Positions 26,305 through 36,067 of a stretch of 64,000 bases of DNA are shown here, piece by piece. This stretch comes from Methylovorus glucosotrophus (GTDB taxonomy: Bacteria > Pseudomonadota > Gammaproteobacteria > Burkholderiales > Methylophilaceae). Within the stretch, counting starts at the first letter, position 1. Each line of letters starts with the position of its first letter. A program made the position numbers and the translations under genes. The notes under the pieces are model-generated. The model was not told where the DNA came from. It searched no databases and saw only the letters and a program-made list of their open reading frames with translations. Location: NCBI RefSeq assembly GCF_009858335.1, contig NZ_VMSE01000001.1, positions 1,364,001 through 1,428,000 of the forward strand, in the 5' to 3' direction.

Positions 26305-28740
26305 ATGACTGATCAAGAATTGCCAGTTTTCTCCGCTGATTCCGGTTTGATGCCGCTTCTGCCGCTGCGCGATGTGGTGGTCTATCCTCATCTGGTTATC
26401 CCCCTGTTTGTCGGTCGGGCCAAGTCCGTCAGAGCGCTTGAACTCGCTTCCGAAAATAACAAAGAAATTTTGCTGGTTGCCCAGAAATCCCCCAACAAAG
26501 ACGAGCCAGATGCGGCTGATCTGTATGAGGTGGGCACCATTGCTACGGTTCTGCAAATGCTTAAGCTGCCTGACGGCACCGTCAAGGTGCTGGTTGAAGG
26601 CGTTGATCGCGCCCGCGTTACCGAGTTTGTGGAAACGCAGGATTGCTTTGCGGCCAAGGCTGTGCGCATTGAAAATGACGCCGAAGATGACAGCGAAACC
26701 CAGGCTTTGATGCGGACTGTGTTTACCCAGTTTGATCAGTACGTAAAACTGAACAAGAAGATTCCTCCTGAGATTCTGACTTCACTGGCAACCATTGACG
26801 ATGCAGGTCGTCTGGCAGATACCATTACCGCCCATCTCACCCTCAAGCTTGAGGAAAAGCAGCGCATTCTCGAAATGTTCAGCGTATCTGCACGTCTGGA
26901 GCATTTGCTGAGCCTGCTTGAGTCTGAAATTGACATTCTGCAGGTCGAGAAGCGTATTCGTGGCCGCGTGAAACGCCAGATGGAAAAGAGCCAGCGTGAG
27001 TACTATCTGAATGAGCAGGTGAAGGCTATCCAGAAAGAGCTGGGCGAGCAGGATGAGAGCGTTGAGCTCGATGAGCTCGAGCTGCGCATCAAAGCGGCCA
27101 AAATGACCAAGGAAGCCACCGCTAAAGCCAACGCTGAGCTGAAGAAGCTCAAGATGATGTCGCCTATGTCGGCAGAGGCGACTGTGGTCCGCAACTACAT
27201 CGAAACCCTGGTGAATCTGCCATGGAAGAAGAAAACCAAGATCAGCCAGAATCTTGGTACCGCAGAAGATATTCTGGATGCGGATCATTATGGCTTGGAT
27301 AAGGTTAAAGAGCGGATTGTTGAGTATCTTGCGGTGCAACAGCGCGTGGATAAGCTCAAGGCGCCTATTCTTTGCCTGGTAGGGCCTCCTGGTGTGGGTA
27401 AAACTTCGCTAGGCCAAAGCATTGCCAAGGCAGTGAACCGCAAATTTGTGCGTATGGCACTGGGCGGTGTACGTGATGAATCCGAGATTCGTGGCCATCG
27501 TCGCACCTATATCGGCTCTATGCCTGGCAAGGTTTTGCAGAGCATGGCGAAGGTCGGCGTCAAAAATCCTTTGTTCCTGCTGGATGAAGTGGACAAGATG
27601 GGCCAGGATTTCCGCGGAGACCCATCCTCAGCCTTGCTGGAAGTATTGGATCCTGAGCAGAACCATACCTTTGTGGATCACTATGTCGAGGTCGAATATG
27701 ACCTGTCGGATGTGATGTTTGTCGCTACGGCCAACTCGCTCAATATTCCTGCGCCCTTGCTGGACCGCATGGAAGTCATTCGTCTGGCTGGCTATACCGA
27801 AGATGAGAAAGTCAACATCGCGATGCGTTATCTGCTGCCCAAGCAGATCAAGACCCATGGCTTGCAAGACAGTGAAATCAGTGTGCCTGAGGCTGTGATT
27901 CGCGATGTCGTGCGCTATTACACCCGTGAGGCGGGCGTGCGTAGTCTGGATAGGGAAATCTCCAAAATCTGCCGCAAGGTAGTGAAGGAGTTATTGACCG
28001 CCAAGTCGCGCAAGCTCAAAACACCGCGCAAGATTGTGGTCAGCACTAAAAACCTCGACAAGTACCTTGGGGTTCAGCGCTATGACTATGGTGTAGCGGC
28101 CAAGGAAAACCAGGTAGGGCAGGTAACAGGTCTGGCCTGGACCGAGGTGGGCGGCGAATTGCTGACCATTGAGTCTGTCCTGTTGCCAGGCAAGGGTAAA
28201 GTTACCACTACCGGTAAGCTGGGCGAGGTGATGCAGGAATCGATTCAGGCGGCCATGAGTGTGGTGCGTAGCCGCGCCAAGCAATTGGGAATATCGGAAG
28301 ACTTCTACGAAAAGAACGACATCCATATTCACTTGCCTGAGGGTGCAACCCCCAAGGATGGCCCAAGTGCGGGTATTGCCATCACCACCGCGCTGGTTTC
28401 CATACTGGCGGGCATTCCGGTGCGTGCTGATGTTGCCATGACGGGTGAAATTACCCTGCGTGGCGAGGTGTTGCCGATTGGTGGCCTGAAGGAAAAGCTG
28501 CTGGCAGCGCATCGTGGTGGCATTAAGACAGTGTTGATCCCCGATCAGAATGTGAAAGATCTGGTGGAAATACCTGAAAACATCAAGAGTTGCCTTGAAA
28601 TTCATCCGGTCAAATGGATTGAGCAAGTGCTTGAACTAGCGCTCGAACGTGTACCTCAACCCAAGGAAGAGCCTGAGGCCCTGCCTGATACCAAGGGTGA
28701 GTTGCCTGCCAAGGATGTTTCTGCAATCACAACCCACTAA
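26305..28740 (+). CDS. lon: ATP-dependent protease Lon
   Basis: An 811-residue LonA protease: N-terminal substrate domain ([20 protein letters not shown]), coiled coil, AAA+ domain with Walker [13 protein letters not shown] near residue 361, and C-terminal peptidase with the catalytic serine in [10 protein letters not shown] and the lysine in [14 protein letters not shown]. It degrades misfolded and regulatory proteins in the cytoplasm. A sigma-32-like promoter precedes it and hupB follows, the classical order. Confidence 0.97.
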   Translation: MTDQELPVFSADSGLMPLLPLRDVVVYPHLVIPLFVGRAKSVRALELASENNKEILLVAQKSPNKDEPDAADLYEVGTIATVLQMLKLPDGTVKVLVEGVDRARVTEFVETQDCFAAKAVRIENDAEDDSETQALMRTVFTQFDQYVKLNKKIPPEILTSLATIDDAGRLADTITAHLTLKLEEKQRILEMFSVSARLEHLLSLLESEIDILQVEKRIRGRVKRQMEKSQREYYLNEQVKAIQKELGEQDESVELDELELRIKAAKMTKEATAKANAELKKLKMMSPMSAEATVVRNYIETLVNLPWKKKTKISQNLGTAEDILDADHYGLDKVKERIVEYLAVQQRVDKLKAPILCLVGPPGVGKTSLGQSIAKAVNRKFVRMALGGVRDESEIRGHRRTYIGSMPGKVLQSMAKVGVKNPLFLLDEVDKMGQDFRGDPSSALLEVLDPEQNHTFVDHYVEVEYDLSDVMFVATANSLNIPAPLLDRMEVIRLAGYTEDEKVNIAMRYLLPKQIKTHGLQDSEISVPEAVIRDVVRYYTREAGVRSLDREISKICRKVVKELLTAKSRKLKTPRKIVVSTKNLDKYLGVQRYDYGVAAKENQVGQVTGLAWTEVGGELLTIESVLLPGKGKVTTTGKLGEVMQESIQAAMSVVRSRAKQLGISEDFYEKNDIHIHLPEGATPKDGPSAGIAITTALVSILAGIPVRADVAMTGEITLRGEVLPIGGLKEKLLAAHRGGIKTVLIPDQNVKDLVEIPENIKSCLEIHPVKWIEQVLELALERVPQPKEEPEALPDTKGELPAKDVSAITTH

Positions 28741-28747
28741 GGCAATT

Positions 28748-28788
28748 GCCGTAAAAGCTTGACACAAGCTTTTACGGCTTGTTATAAA
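28748..28788 (+). promoter_or_regulatory. hupB promoter embedded in a perfect inverted repeat
   Basis: GCCGTAAAAGCTT (28748-28760) and its exact complement (28766-28778) flank a 5-base loop. The -35 hexamer TTGACA (28759-28764) spans the left arm and loop, and TATAAA (28783-28788, 18 bp spacing) or TTATAA (17 bp) serves as -10. The stem may also end lon transcripts, although no T-run follows. Confidence 0.7.
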
Positions 28789-28843
28789 GCATTTCACAGG
28801 GGGATTCGGTCCTGTATTCAATAATCGTCGAAAGGGGTTATAC

Positions 28844-29116
28844 GTGAACAAGTCTGAACTGATTGATGAAATCGCTAAGGCTGCAGGCATCTCCAAAGCT
28901 GCGGCAGGTCGTTCGTTGGATGCAACTACTGCTGCTGTTACCAAGGCATTGAAAAAAGGGGACATCGTGACCCTGATCGGCTTCGGTAGTTTCTATGTAG
29001 GTAAACGCGCGGCACGCAATGGCCGCAACCCTCGTACCGGTACCACCATCAAGATCAAGGCTGCCAATTCCCCCAAATTTAGAGCTGGCAAAGCCCTTAA
29101 GGATGCTGTAAACTAG
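28844..29116 (+). CDS. hupB: DNA-binding protein HU (beta type)
   Basis: A 90-residue HU-family histone-like protein with the hallmark [21 protein letters not shown] near residues 46-66, the DNA-gripping arm. It bends and compacts DNA in the nucleoid. It starts with GTG after GGGG, and position right after lon identifies it with HupB of other proteobacteria. Its promoter lies inside the inverted repeat upstream. Confidence 0.95.
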   Translation: MNKSELIDEIAKAAGISKAAAGRSLDATTAAVTKALKKGDIVTLIGFGSFYVGKRAARNGRNPRTGTTIKIKAANSPKFRAGKALKDAVN

Positions 29117-29139
29117 CGTTCTTTGCTGATGAGCAAAAT

Positions 29140-29215
29140 GGGTGCTTAGCTCAGTTGGTAGAGCGTCGCCCTTACAAGGCGAATGTCGGCGGTTCGACCC
29201 CGTCAGCACCCACCA
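29140..29215 (+). tRNA. tRNA-Val (anticodon UAC)
   Basis: A 76-nt cloverleaf with acceptor GGGTGCT/AGCACCC, anticodon TAC in the loop of the CGCCC/... stem, GGTTCGACC in the T arm and an encoded CCA. It starts 23 bp after hupB. Confidence 0.95.
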
Positions 29216-29271
29216 TATAATCATCAGCATCGCGATAGCAAGCTCACAGGCATGCTCCTGCGCAAGTTTTA

Positions 29272-29348
29272 GGAGTGGTAGTTCAGTTGGTTAGAATACC
29301 GGCCTGTCACGCCGGGGGTCGCGGGTTCGAGCCCCGTCCACTCCGCCA
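29272..29348 (+). tRNA. tRNA-Asp (anticodon GUC)
   Basis: A 77-nt cloverleaf with acceptor GGAGTGG/CCACTCC, anticodon GTC in CCTGTCACG, GGTTCGAGCC in the T arm and an encoded CCA. It is followed by a terminator. Confidence 0.96.
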
Positions 29349-29358
29349 GAGAATCCAA

Positions 29359-29394
29359 AGCCCGCGTTTTTATAAACGCGGGCTTCTCTGTTTT
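29359..29394 (+). terminator. Intrinsic terminator after the tRNA pair
   Basis: AGCCCGCGTTT (29359-29369) pairs perfectly with AAACGCGGGCT (29374-29384) around a TTAT loop, followed by TCTCTGTTTT. It ends the hupB/tRNA transcript. Confidence 0.82.
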
Positions 29395-29558
29395 AGCTCA
29401 CCGTATTTTTTCATTTACTCCCTCCTAATCTAGCGTTTCTATGGTGGCATCAGCCGCCATTGCCATGCCGAGTATGGTATATTCTCCGATTAAGTTATTG
29501 GCTGAGAGACCCAGGTCTTGCGGCTGTTTAAGGTCATTGAAGAATAAGGCGTATCGTT

Positions 29559-31457
29559 ATGTTGGAAGCAATTCGTGAGCGTTCTAAAAGTTGGCTTGCT
29601 AAACTTATCCTCGCTGCAGTTACCATCCCGTTTGCCATTGTTGGTATTGATACCTATCTTAGAGATGCGGGATCCAGTGTGTCGATTGCCAAGGTAGATG
29701 GCGAGTCGATTTCCGTGCAGGAATACAATAACTCGATGCAGCGCTTGCGTAATCAATTGCAAGCAGAGGGCAAAACCGATCCATCCGTACTGGAACAGCC
29801 TGACGTCAAGCAATCCATACTTGACCGTCTGATTATCAATCGTCTGCTGAATAATGCCGTAACCAAGAGCCATTTTGCTATTGGCGACGCTGCCCTGAGT
29901 GACCACATTATTACCCTTCCCGAGTTTCAGGAAAACGGCAAGTTTTCACAGGAAACCTATGACCGTTTGCTGACCAGCAACCGGCTGACACCTTCTCAAT
30001 TCGAATCCACCATGCGTACCGATCTGCTTGTCCAGCAAGCGAGAGAGGGCCTGGCTGCCCTGGCCTACCTGCCGGAACCCATCAGCAAGCAAACCCTGGC
30101 TACGGAACACCAGCAACGCGAAGTAACAATTGCTGAAATAAAGACAGCCGATTTTCTTGACCAGGTGAAGGTCGATGAAGCCCAGATCAAAGCCTACTAT
30201 GATCAGCACAAAGACAAGTTCAAGGTGCCTGAGCAGGTCAAGCTTGAGTTTGTCCTGTTTTCATCCAATAACCTTATTCCGAAAGTGCAAGTATCGGATG
30301 AGGAAGTCAAAAAATACTACGACGAAAACGCTGCCAAATTTCAGGGTAACGAACAGCGTCGTGCCAGCCACATTCTGATCAGTTTCGGCGTGAGTGCGAC
30401 CACTGAAGCCAAGCAGCAGGCGAAAAAGCAGGCTGAGGAAGTATTGGCACAAGTGCGTCAACATCCTGATCAGTTTGCCGATCTTGCCAAGAAGTACTCC
30501 AAGGATCCAGGCTCTGCCGAAAAGGGTGGGGATTTGGGAAGTTTTGGTCGTGGCATGATGGTGAAGCCATTTGAAGATGCTGTATTCTCAATGAAGCCTG
30601 GTGAGATCAGCAACCTGGTGGAATCCGAATTTGGTTATCACATCATCAAGCTGACCGAAATTACTGGTCAATCGCAAGGCTTCGATGCTGCCAAGCCGCA
30701 AATCAAGGCTGAGCTGCTTTATCAGAAGGCAATTGCGCTGTTTGCAGAGCAAGCCGAGAGCTTCAATAACATGGTCTATGAACAGTCAACTAGCTTGAAA
30801 CCCGTGGCCGACGCGTTTGGTTTGCAAGTGCAACATACCGACTGGATCAGCCATGCAGATGGTGCCAAGTACTTCAAGAGCGACAAGCTAATGAATATGG
30901 TATTCGCAGAAGAGGTATTGAAAGACAAGCGCAATACCGAAGCAGTGGAAGTGTCTCCCAATAACCTGATTTCGGCTCGTGTTGTTGATTACAAGCCCGC
31001 GGCTCCCCGTTCTTATGAAGAAGTGAAGGCGGGTATTGAGGGTGTGCTGAAAGCAGAGCTGGCTGCGAAGCTGGCGATTAAAAAGGGCGAAGCTGCGCTG
31101 GCAGATCTGCGTCAGGGTAAATCACCACAGCTGGACTGGATTCCACCTGTCACGATTGACCGTAGCAACGCACAAGGTCTGACGGATGTCGCCATGAACA
31201 ATGCGTTCAAGATTGATGTGAGCAAGCTGCCTGCCTATGCTGGCGTGGCCGATAGCAACAAGGGCTACCTGCTGATCAAGGTGAATGGCGTGAACACTCC
31301 TCCAGCGAATGAGGATGCCGATAAGGCATCCGCCCGTGAGTTGCAAGCGGCCCTGGCTTCGGAGTATGTTGCTGCTTATGTGAAATCTCTGAAAGACAAG
31401 AGCAAGATTACGGTGAATAGCCGGTTGTTGCTGAGTAGCGGAACTGGCGACCAGTAA
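29559..31457 (+). CDS. ppiD: Periplasmic folding chaperone / prolyl isomerase PpiD
   Basis: A 632-residue protein anchored by one N-terminal membrane helix (LAKLILAAVTIPFAIVGI), then a SurA-like N-domain, a parvulin domain at about residues 265-370 (RRASHILISF, KYSKDPGSAEKGGDLGSF, GYHIIKLTEI) and a C-terminal helical domain. It assists folding of exported proteins at the inner membrane. A hairpin (29441-29460) and a TATATT at 29478-29483 lie upstream, the latter a possible -10. Two strong terminators follow. Confidence 0.92.
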   Translation: MLEAIRERSKSWLAKLILAAVTIPFAIVGIDTYLRDAGSSVSIAKVDGESISVQEYNNSMQRLRNQLQAEGKTDPSVLEQPDVKQSILDRLIINRLLNNAVTKSHFAIGDAALSDHIITLPEFQENGKFSQETYDRLLTSNRLTPSQFESTMRTDLLVQQAREGLAALAYLPEPISKQTLATEHQQREVTIAEIKTADFLDQVKVDEAQIKAYYDQHKDKFKVPEQVKLEFVLFSSNNLIPKVQVSDEEVKKYYDENAAKFQGNEQRRASHILISFGVSATTEAKQQAKKQAEEVLAQVRQHPDQFADLAKKYSKDPGSAEKGGDLGSFGRGMMVKPFEDAVFSMKPGEISNLVESEFGYHIIKLTEITGQSQGFDAAKPQIKAELLYQKAIALFAEQAESFNNMVYEQSTSLKPVADAFGLQVQHTDWISHADGAKYFKSDKLMNMVFAEEVLKDKRNTEAVEVSPNNLISARVVDYKPAAPRSYEEVKAGIEGVLKAELAAKLAIKKGEAALADLRQGKSPQLDWIPPVTIDRSNAQGLTDVAMNNAFKIDVSKLPAYAGVADSNKGYLLIKVNGVNTPPANEDADKASARELQAALASEYVAAYVKSLKDKSKITVNSRLLLSSGTGDQ

Positions 31458-31484
31458 GGTACTGTTGTCGTATCAGGCATAACA

Positions 31485-31512
31485 AAAAAAGGCGGGGTAA
31501 CCCGCCTTTTTT
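31485..31512. terminator. Terminator downstream of ppiD (first)
   Basis: AAAAAAGGCGGG (31485-31496) pairs with CCCGCCTTTTTT (31501-31512) around a GTAA loop. With an A-run on one side and a T-run on the other it can work in both directions. Confidence 0.9.
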
Positions 31513-31562
31513 GTTGGCCATCGATTTCAGAGCCAAGCATGAAGCGCTCATGCATGGACGAA

Positions 31563-31590
31563 AAAAACGCCCGGTAATCCGGGCGTTTTT
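31563..31590. terminator. Terminator between ppiD and fabI (second, bidirectional)
   Basis: AAAAACGCCCGG (31563-31574) pairs with CCGGGCGTTTTT (31579-31590) around a TAAT loop. It faces fabI on the minus strand and backs up the first hairpin on the plus strand. Confidence 0.9.
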
Positions 31591-31625
31591 TATTGCAGAT
31601 ACTGCACTACGAAGCCTACAAGGAC

Positions 31626-32411
31626 TTAGTCCATGGTGCCGGCGGCTGTAATATTCATGCCGCCATCGACGTAAGTGATCTCGCCGGTAATGCCGGAAGC
31701 CAGGTCGCTGCACAGGAATGCGGATGCATTGCCGACTTCTTCAATGGTGACATTGCGGCGCAGAGGGGCGTGCTTCTCGTTAAAGCCCATCATTTTGTCA
31801 AAGCCGGCAATACCAGATGCTGCCAGCGTTTTGATGGGGCCGGCAGACACTGCATTAACGCGTATGCCTTTAGGCCCCAGGCTCTGAGCCATATAGCGTA
31901 CATTGGCTTCCAGGCTGGCTTTCGCTACGCCCATGACGTTGTAGTTGGGCAGGGTGCGCTCAGCGCCCAGATAGCTGATGGTCAGCAGGCTGGCATTGCG
32001 ACCTTCCATCATGGGCATGGCAGCCTTGGCCAGTGCGGCAAAGCTGTAGGAGCTGATGTCGTGCGCAATGCGGAAGTATTCGCGGGTGACCGATTCCAGG
32101 TAGTCGCCATCCAGTGCAACTTTTGGTACAAAGGCAACGGAGTGGACGATGATGTCCACGCCATCCCAGTGTTTGGCCAGCGCGGGGAACAAGGCGTCAA
32201 TCTGGGCATCATCCGCTACATCACAGGGCAGCACGATCTTTGAATCAAAGTCGGCGGCCAGCTTGCCAACGCGCTCTTCGAATTTTTCGGTCTGATAAGT
32301 GAAGGCAAGTTCAGCACCTTCCCGTTTCATCGCTTCAGCAATGCCATAAGCAATGGAGCGATTGCTGAGTAAGCCAACGATCAAAGCACGTTTTCCGGCT
32401 AGAAATCCCAT
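31626..32411 (-). CDS. fabI: Enoyl-[acyl-carrier-protein] reductase (NADH)
   Basis: A 261-residue FabI. The N-terminus has the FabI-type nucleotide loop [13 protein letters not shown], and the active site has [21 protein letters not shown] with both tyrosines and the lysine. It reduces the enoyl-ACP double bond in the last step of each fatty-acid elongation round. It is the target class of triclosan and isoniazid-like inhibitors. It lies 104 bp after the ABC permease gene on the same strand and may be transcribed with it or from its own promoter in that gap. Confidence 0.95.
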   Translation of the reverse strand: MGFLAGKRALIVGLLSNRSIAYGIAEAMKREGAELAFTYQTEKFEERVGKLAADFDSKIVLPCDVADDAQIDALFPALAKHWDGVDIIVHSVAFVPKVALDGDYLESVTREYFRIAHDISSYSFAALAKAAMPMMEGRNASLLTISYLGAERTLPNYNVMGVAKASLEANVRYMAQSLGPKGIRVNAVSAGPIKTLAASGIAGFDKMMGFNEKHAPLRRNVTIEEVGNASAFLCSDLASGITGEITYVDGGMNITAAGTMD

Positions 32412-32515
32412 GTGTCATCCTTAGAAATAAACTGAATGGACTGATCGCGGCAGGCATCATGCCAAGCGGTGTCGGGTATCCCGGGGATAAGCCGCCACCA
32501 TGCGGATCAGATTTT

Positions 32516-33352
32516 TTATCGAGTATTGTTTGTGCGAGGGTCCAGCACGTCGCGCAGGCCTTCGCCGAGCAGATTATACCCTAACACGGTGAGCAGGATG
32601 GCAACGCCGGGAAACAGCGAAAGCCACCAGGCGAATTGGATGTACTCCTTGCCATCGGTGAGGATATTGCCCCATGAGGCTTGTGGTGCTTGCACACCGA
32701 GCCCGAGAAAGCTCAGCCCGGATTCCACCAGAACTGCACTGGCAACGCCCAGTACGAAGCTCACCATGATGGGCGTCAGACTATTGGGCAGCATATGGAT
32801 AAAGATCATACGGAAGTCGCGTGCGCCCAAGGTTTCCGAGGCCATCACAAATTCACGCCCCCGCAAACTGAGAAATTCTGCGCGTACCAGACGGGTAACC
32901 CCCATCCAGGAGGTAAGCCCGATGACGATCATGATGTTCCAGATGGAGGGGGTCAAAAAGGCTATGACGGCCAGAATGAGGAAAAACGTCGGAATCGACA
33001 GCATGACATCGACCAGGCGCATGATGACTACGTCGACCCAGCCACGGTAATACCCTGAGATGGCGCCCAGTACTATACCGATACTGGTGGCAATGCCGAC
33101 AGCCACGATGCCCACCAGCAGGGAAATGCGAGCGCCGAACAACATGCGCGAGAACACATCGCGGCCGAGACCATCTGTCCCCATGGGATGTTGCAGGGAA
33201 GGCCCGAGGAGAATTGCTTTGACGTCGATGGCGTTGGGGTCGTATGGCGCGATGAAAGGCGCCAGTATCGCCAACAGCAGAATACCGAAAATGATGATGA
33301 AGCCACTTAAAGCCAATGGATTGCGCAAGGCCTGGCGCCATTTGTTAGGCAT
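32516..33352 (-). CDS. Peptide-type ABC transporter permease (DppC/OppC family)
   Basis: A 278-residue inner-membrane permease with about six transmembrane helices. It has the family's N-terminal motif LGPSLQHPMGTDGLGRDVFSR and the ATPase-contact region SETLGARDFRMIFIHMLPN near residue 168. It pairs with the DppB/OppB-type permease encoded 2 bp upstream to import peptides or similar solutes. No ATP-binding subunit gene lies in the cluster. Confidence 0.88.
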   Translation of the reverse strand: MPNKWRQALRNPLALSGFIIIFGILLLAILAPFIAPYDPNAIDVKAILLGPSLQHPMGTDGLGRDVFSRMLFGARISLLVGIVAVGIATSIGIVLGAISGYYRGWVDVVIMRLVDVMLSIPTFFLILAVIAFLTPSIWNIMIVIGLTSWMGVTRLVRAEFLSLRGREFVMASETLGARDFRMIFIHMLPNSLTPIMVSFVLGVASAVLVESGLSFLGLGVQAPQASWGNILTDGKEYIQFAWWLSLFPGVAILLTVLGYNLLGEGLRDVLDPRTNNTR

Positions 33353-33354
33353 GG

Positions 33355-34371
33355 TTACATGACTCCCCGTCGCACGCGAGGATCCGCCCAGGCATAGGCG
33401 AGATCTGCGATCAGATTACCCAATAGCGTCAATGCGGACCCTATTGTCAGGATGCCCATAATGACCGGAAAGTCACGCATGAGAACGGCATCGTAAAACA
33501 GCTTGCCCATTCCGGGAATGGCGAAAATGGATTCGGCAATGACGGAGCCGCCTATCAGCCCGGGAATCGCCAGGCCCAGAATCGTGATCAATGGCAGCAT
33601 GGCGTTGCGCAGGGCATGGCGATACACCACGGTGTTTTCAGCGAGCCCTTTTGCGCGTGCGGTGGTGATGTAATCCTGATGCAGCACATCCAGCATGCCA
33701 TTACGGATAAACAGTGAAATGCCTGCCAGCCCGCTCAGGCCTGAAATAAATACAGGGAGCGCCAGGTGGGTCAGCGTATCCCACAATTGGCCCCAGGCGC
33801 TCATCTTGTCGTGATTAAGGCTATGTATGCCGGAGATAGGCAGCCAATCATGCACTACGCCCGTCCAGTACATCAACATCAGCGCCAGCCAGAAGCCGGG
33901 AATGGCAAAACCGATAAACACAAACAGGGTAATGGCACGATCTGGTGGTCGATTCTGGGTAATGGCCGAAACCACCCCCAAAGGCACCGCCGCAAAAATA
34001 ATCAGGCCTAGGCTCAATACATTAATCAATAAGGTAATCGGCAGTGCTTCCTGGATCATGCCCTTGATGACATTCCCCTCGGCATCTTTGGTTTCCCAGA
34101 ATACCGGCTTCTGGTGTGAGGCGAAGGAAGTGCCAAAATCCAGCTTGACCATGCGTTTCAGCCAAAGCCCATATTGCACGATGACGGGTTTATCCAGATT
34201 GTATAGCTCGCGCAACTTTTGCCGAGACTCTTCACTGGCCTTGGGGTTGAAACTGGCTTCCGAATTGGTGATGTCGCCTGGCGCCAGATGCATGATCAAA
34301 AAGGAAATCAGGCTGATACCGACCAGTAGCGGCACCATCCAGAACAAGCGTTTCAAGAGATAGCGGATCAT
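33355..34371 (-). CDS. Peptide-type ABC transporter permease (DppB/OppB family)
   Basis: A 338-residue inner-membrane permease starting IRYLLKRLFWMVPLLVGISL. It has several transmembrane helices and a conserved cytoplasmic loop TARAKGLAENTVVYRHALRN near residue 240. It forms the translocation pore with the neighbouring DppC/OppC-type protein. It begins 9 bp after the binding-protein gene stop, so the three are one operon. Confidence 0.88.
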   Translation of the reverse strand: MIRYLLKRLFWMVPLLVGISLISFLIMHLAPGDITNSEASFNPKASEESRQKLRELYNLDKPVIVQYGLWLKRMVKLDFGTSFASHQKPVFWETKDAEGNVIKGMIQEALPITLLINVLSLGLIIFAAVPLGVVSAITQNRPPDRAITLFVFIGFAIPGFWLALMLMYWTGVVHDWLPISGIHSLNHDKMSAWGQLWDTLTHLALPVFISGLSGLAGISLFIRNGMLDVLHQDYITTARAKGLAENTVVYRHALRNAMLPLITILGLAIPGLIGGSVIAESIFAIPGMGKLFYDAVLMRDFPVIMGILTIGSALTLLGNLIADLAYAWADPRVRRGVM

Positions 34372-34380
34372 GCATGCACC

Positions 34381-36045
34381 TTATTGGCTGATTTCATTGC
34401 GCCGCAATGGCGGAGGTATGTACCAGTCATAGGAGTTATAACCAATGCCAGCGGGCGGGGCAGGATTATCGATGCCTTTGACGCGCTTGTGGATCGCGGG
34501 CAAGCCGTAGCCTGCATACAGGTAAACGATGGGGCTATCGGCGAGCAGGATGCTGGCAAACTCATGGTAGATTTTCATGCGCTTGTCCGGATTAAGCTCC
34601 AGCCTGCCTTGCTCCAGCAGTTTGTCCACACGCGGGTTGTTATAGCCGATGAAGTTGAATTGTCCGGGCGCCTGCTGCGAGGAATGCCAGATGCTGTATT
34701 GGTCAGGGTCCAGGGAAAGGCCCCAGCCCAGCAATACCACATCAAAATCTCCAGTCTTGATGAAGCGGCCAATGAAGCTTGCCCATTCCATGACGCGGAT
34801 ATTGGCGTCTATGCCAATTTCTTTCAGGCGGCGCTGCACCAGCACCGCACTCATTTCGCGTTGCTTGTTCTGATTGGTCAGAATATCAAAGCTCAGACGT
34901 TTGCCATCTCGCAACAGATAGCCTTCTTTGTCGCGCCCGGTGTAGCCCGCCGCTTTCATGAGCGCAATGGCCTTGTTGGGGTCGTAAGGGTAAGGCGACA
35001 GGTCGGGATTGGTCCAGCGCGTGCCAGGTTTGTAGGGGGAGGACACGGGTTCACCCATGCCTAACAATACGCCATCAATCAGTTCCTGTTTGTCGATAGC
35101 GTAATTGATGGCCTGCCTGACGCGGATGTCATCAAACGGCTTGTGCTTGAGGTTAAAGCCCAGATAAGTGTAGTTGTTGCCGAGCTCTTTGTAGAGCGCA
35201 AGCTTTTGCTTCAGATCCTCACGCGAAGGCACGATGCGTGAGTACTGAATCGGGTTCAGCGTCATCGAGTCAATATTGTCCGCCAGCAACTCCAGAAACT
35301 GCGCAGCAGGGTCTGGAATAAAGCGCGATACCAGACGATCAATGCGCGGAGGCCCCTGCGTGGAGTTGGGATTGCGCACCAGTGAAATACGTTCGCCCGG
35401 CTTCCATTCTTCCAGCTTGTAGTAATGACTGCCCACCGGCTTGAAGCGGAATGAGGTGGTATTGATATCCTGCCCCTTGAGCAGATGTTCCGGCAGTATC
35501 TGCAAGCCAGCCCAGGAATCCAGCGCGGGCGCATAAGGATTGGCGTAGCTCACTCTGAAGGTTGCCGCGTCCGGCGTTTCGGCGCGTATCACCAGCTTGT
35601 AATCCGAGCCATAGGGCGTACGCGTATTGTCATCCGTCACCAGCTTCCATGTAAACAGGACATCTGCGCTGGTCAATGGCTTGCCATCGGCCCATTTGAG
35701 CCCAGGCTTGAGCTTGAAGGTGATGGTTTTCTGATCAGGCGATACGCTCCAGTTTTGCGCCAGCTCGCCTTGCAGTTCGAGATTTTTATCGTACTTAAGC
35801 AGGCTGTTGAAGATATTGCTGGCGACGGCTGAAGCCGCCGCTTCACCTGCAATCATGGGAATAAGCCCACTGGGTTCGCCTGCGGTGGCATCAATCAGCG
35901 TGCCGCCAGAGCTGGGAGGATAGGATTGGTCAAAGTCAGCGGCATTGCCGCCAGGCACTTTGCCGCACGCGGTCATCAGCAGGCCGATGGATACCAGAAT
36001 GCCCATGCGCAAGGACAGGTGTTTAAGCAAAAGCGGCCTTTCCAT
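34381..36045 (-). CDS. Extracellular solute-binding lipoprotein, family 5
   Basis: A protein of about 554 residues with a lipoprotein signal ending LVSIGLLMTACGK and the family 5 fold of OppA/DppA (LKPGLKWADGKPLTSADVLFTW near residue 120). It captures a peptide or similar ligand in the periplasm for the two permeases. The start at 36045 avoids overlap with mltD; a shorter one at 36006 is possible because neither has a strong ribosome binding site. The ligand cannot be read from the sequence. Confidence 0.87.
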   Translation of the reverse strand: MERPLLLKHLSLRMGILVSIGLLMTACGKVPGGNAADFDQSYPPSSGGTLIDATAGEPSGLIPMIAGEAAASAVASNIFNSLLKYDKNLELQGELAQNWSVSPDQKTITFKLKPGLKWADGKPLTSADVLFTWKLVTDDNTRTPYGSDYKLVIRAETPDAATFRVSYANPYAPALDSWAGLQILPEHLLKGQDINTTSFRFKPVGSHYYKLEEWKPGERISLVRNPNSTQGPPRIDRLVSRFIPDPAAQFLELLADNIDSMTLNPIQYSRIVPSREDLKQKLALYKELGNNYTYLGFNLKHKPFDDIRVRQAINYAIDKQELIDGVLLGMGEPVSSPYKPGTRWTNPDLSPYPYDPNKAIALMKAAGYTGRDKEGYLLRDGKRLSFDILTNQNKQREMSAVLVQRRLKEIGIDANIRVMEWASFIGRFIKTGDFDVVLLGWGLSLDPDQYSIWHSSQQAPGQFNFIGYNNPRVDKLLEQGRLELNPDKRMKIYHEFASILLADSPIVYLYAGYGLPAIHKRVKGIDNPAPPAGIGYNSYDWYIPPPLRRNEISQ

Positions 36046-36067
36046 TAACAAGGGAATTACAAAGGGA

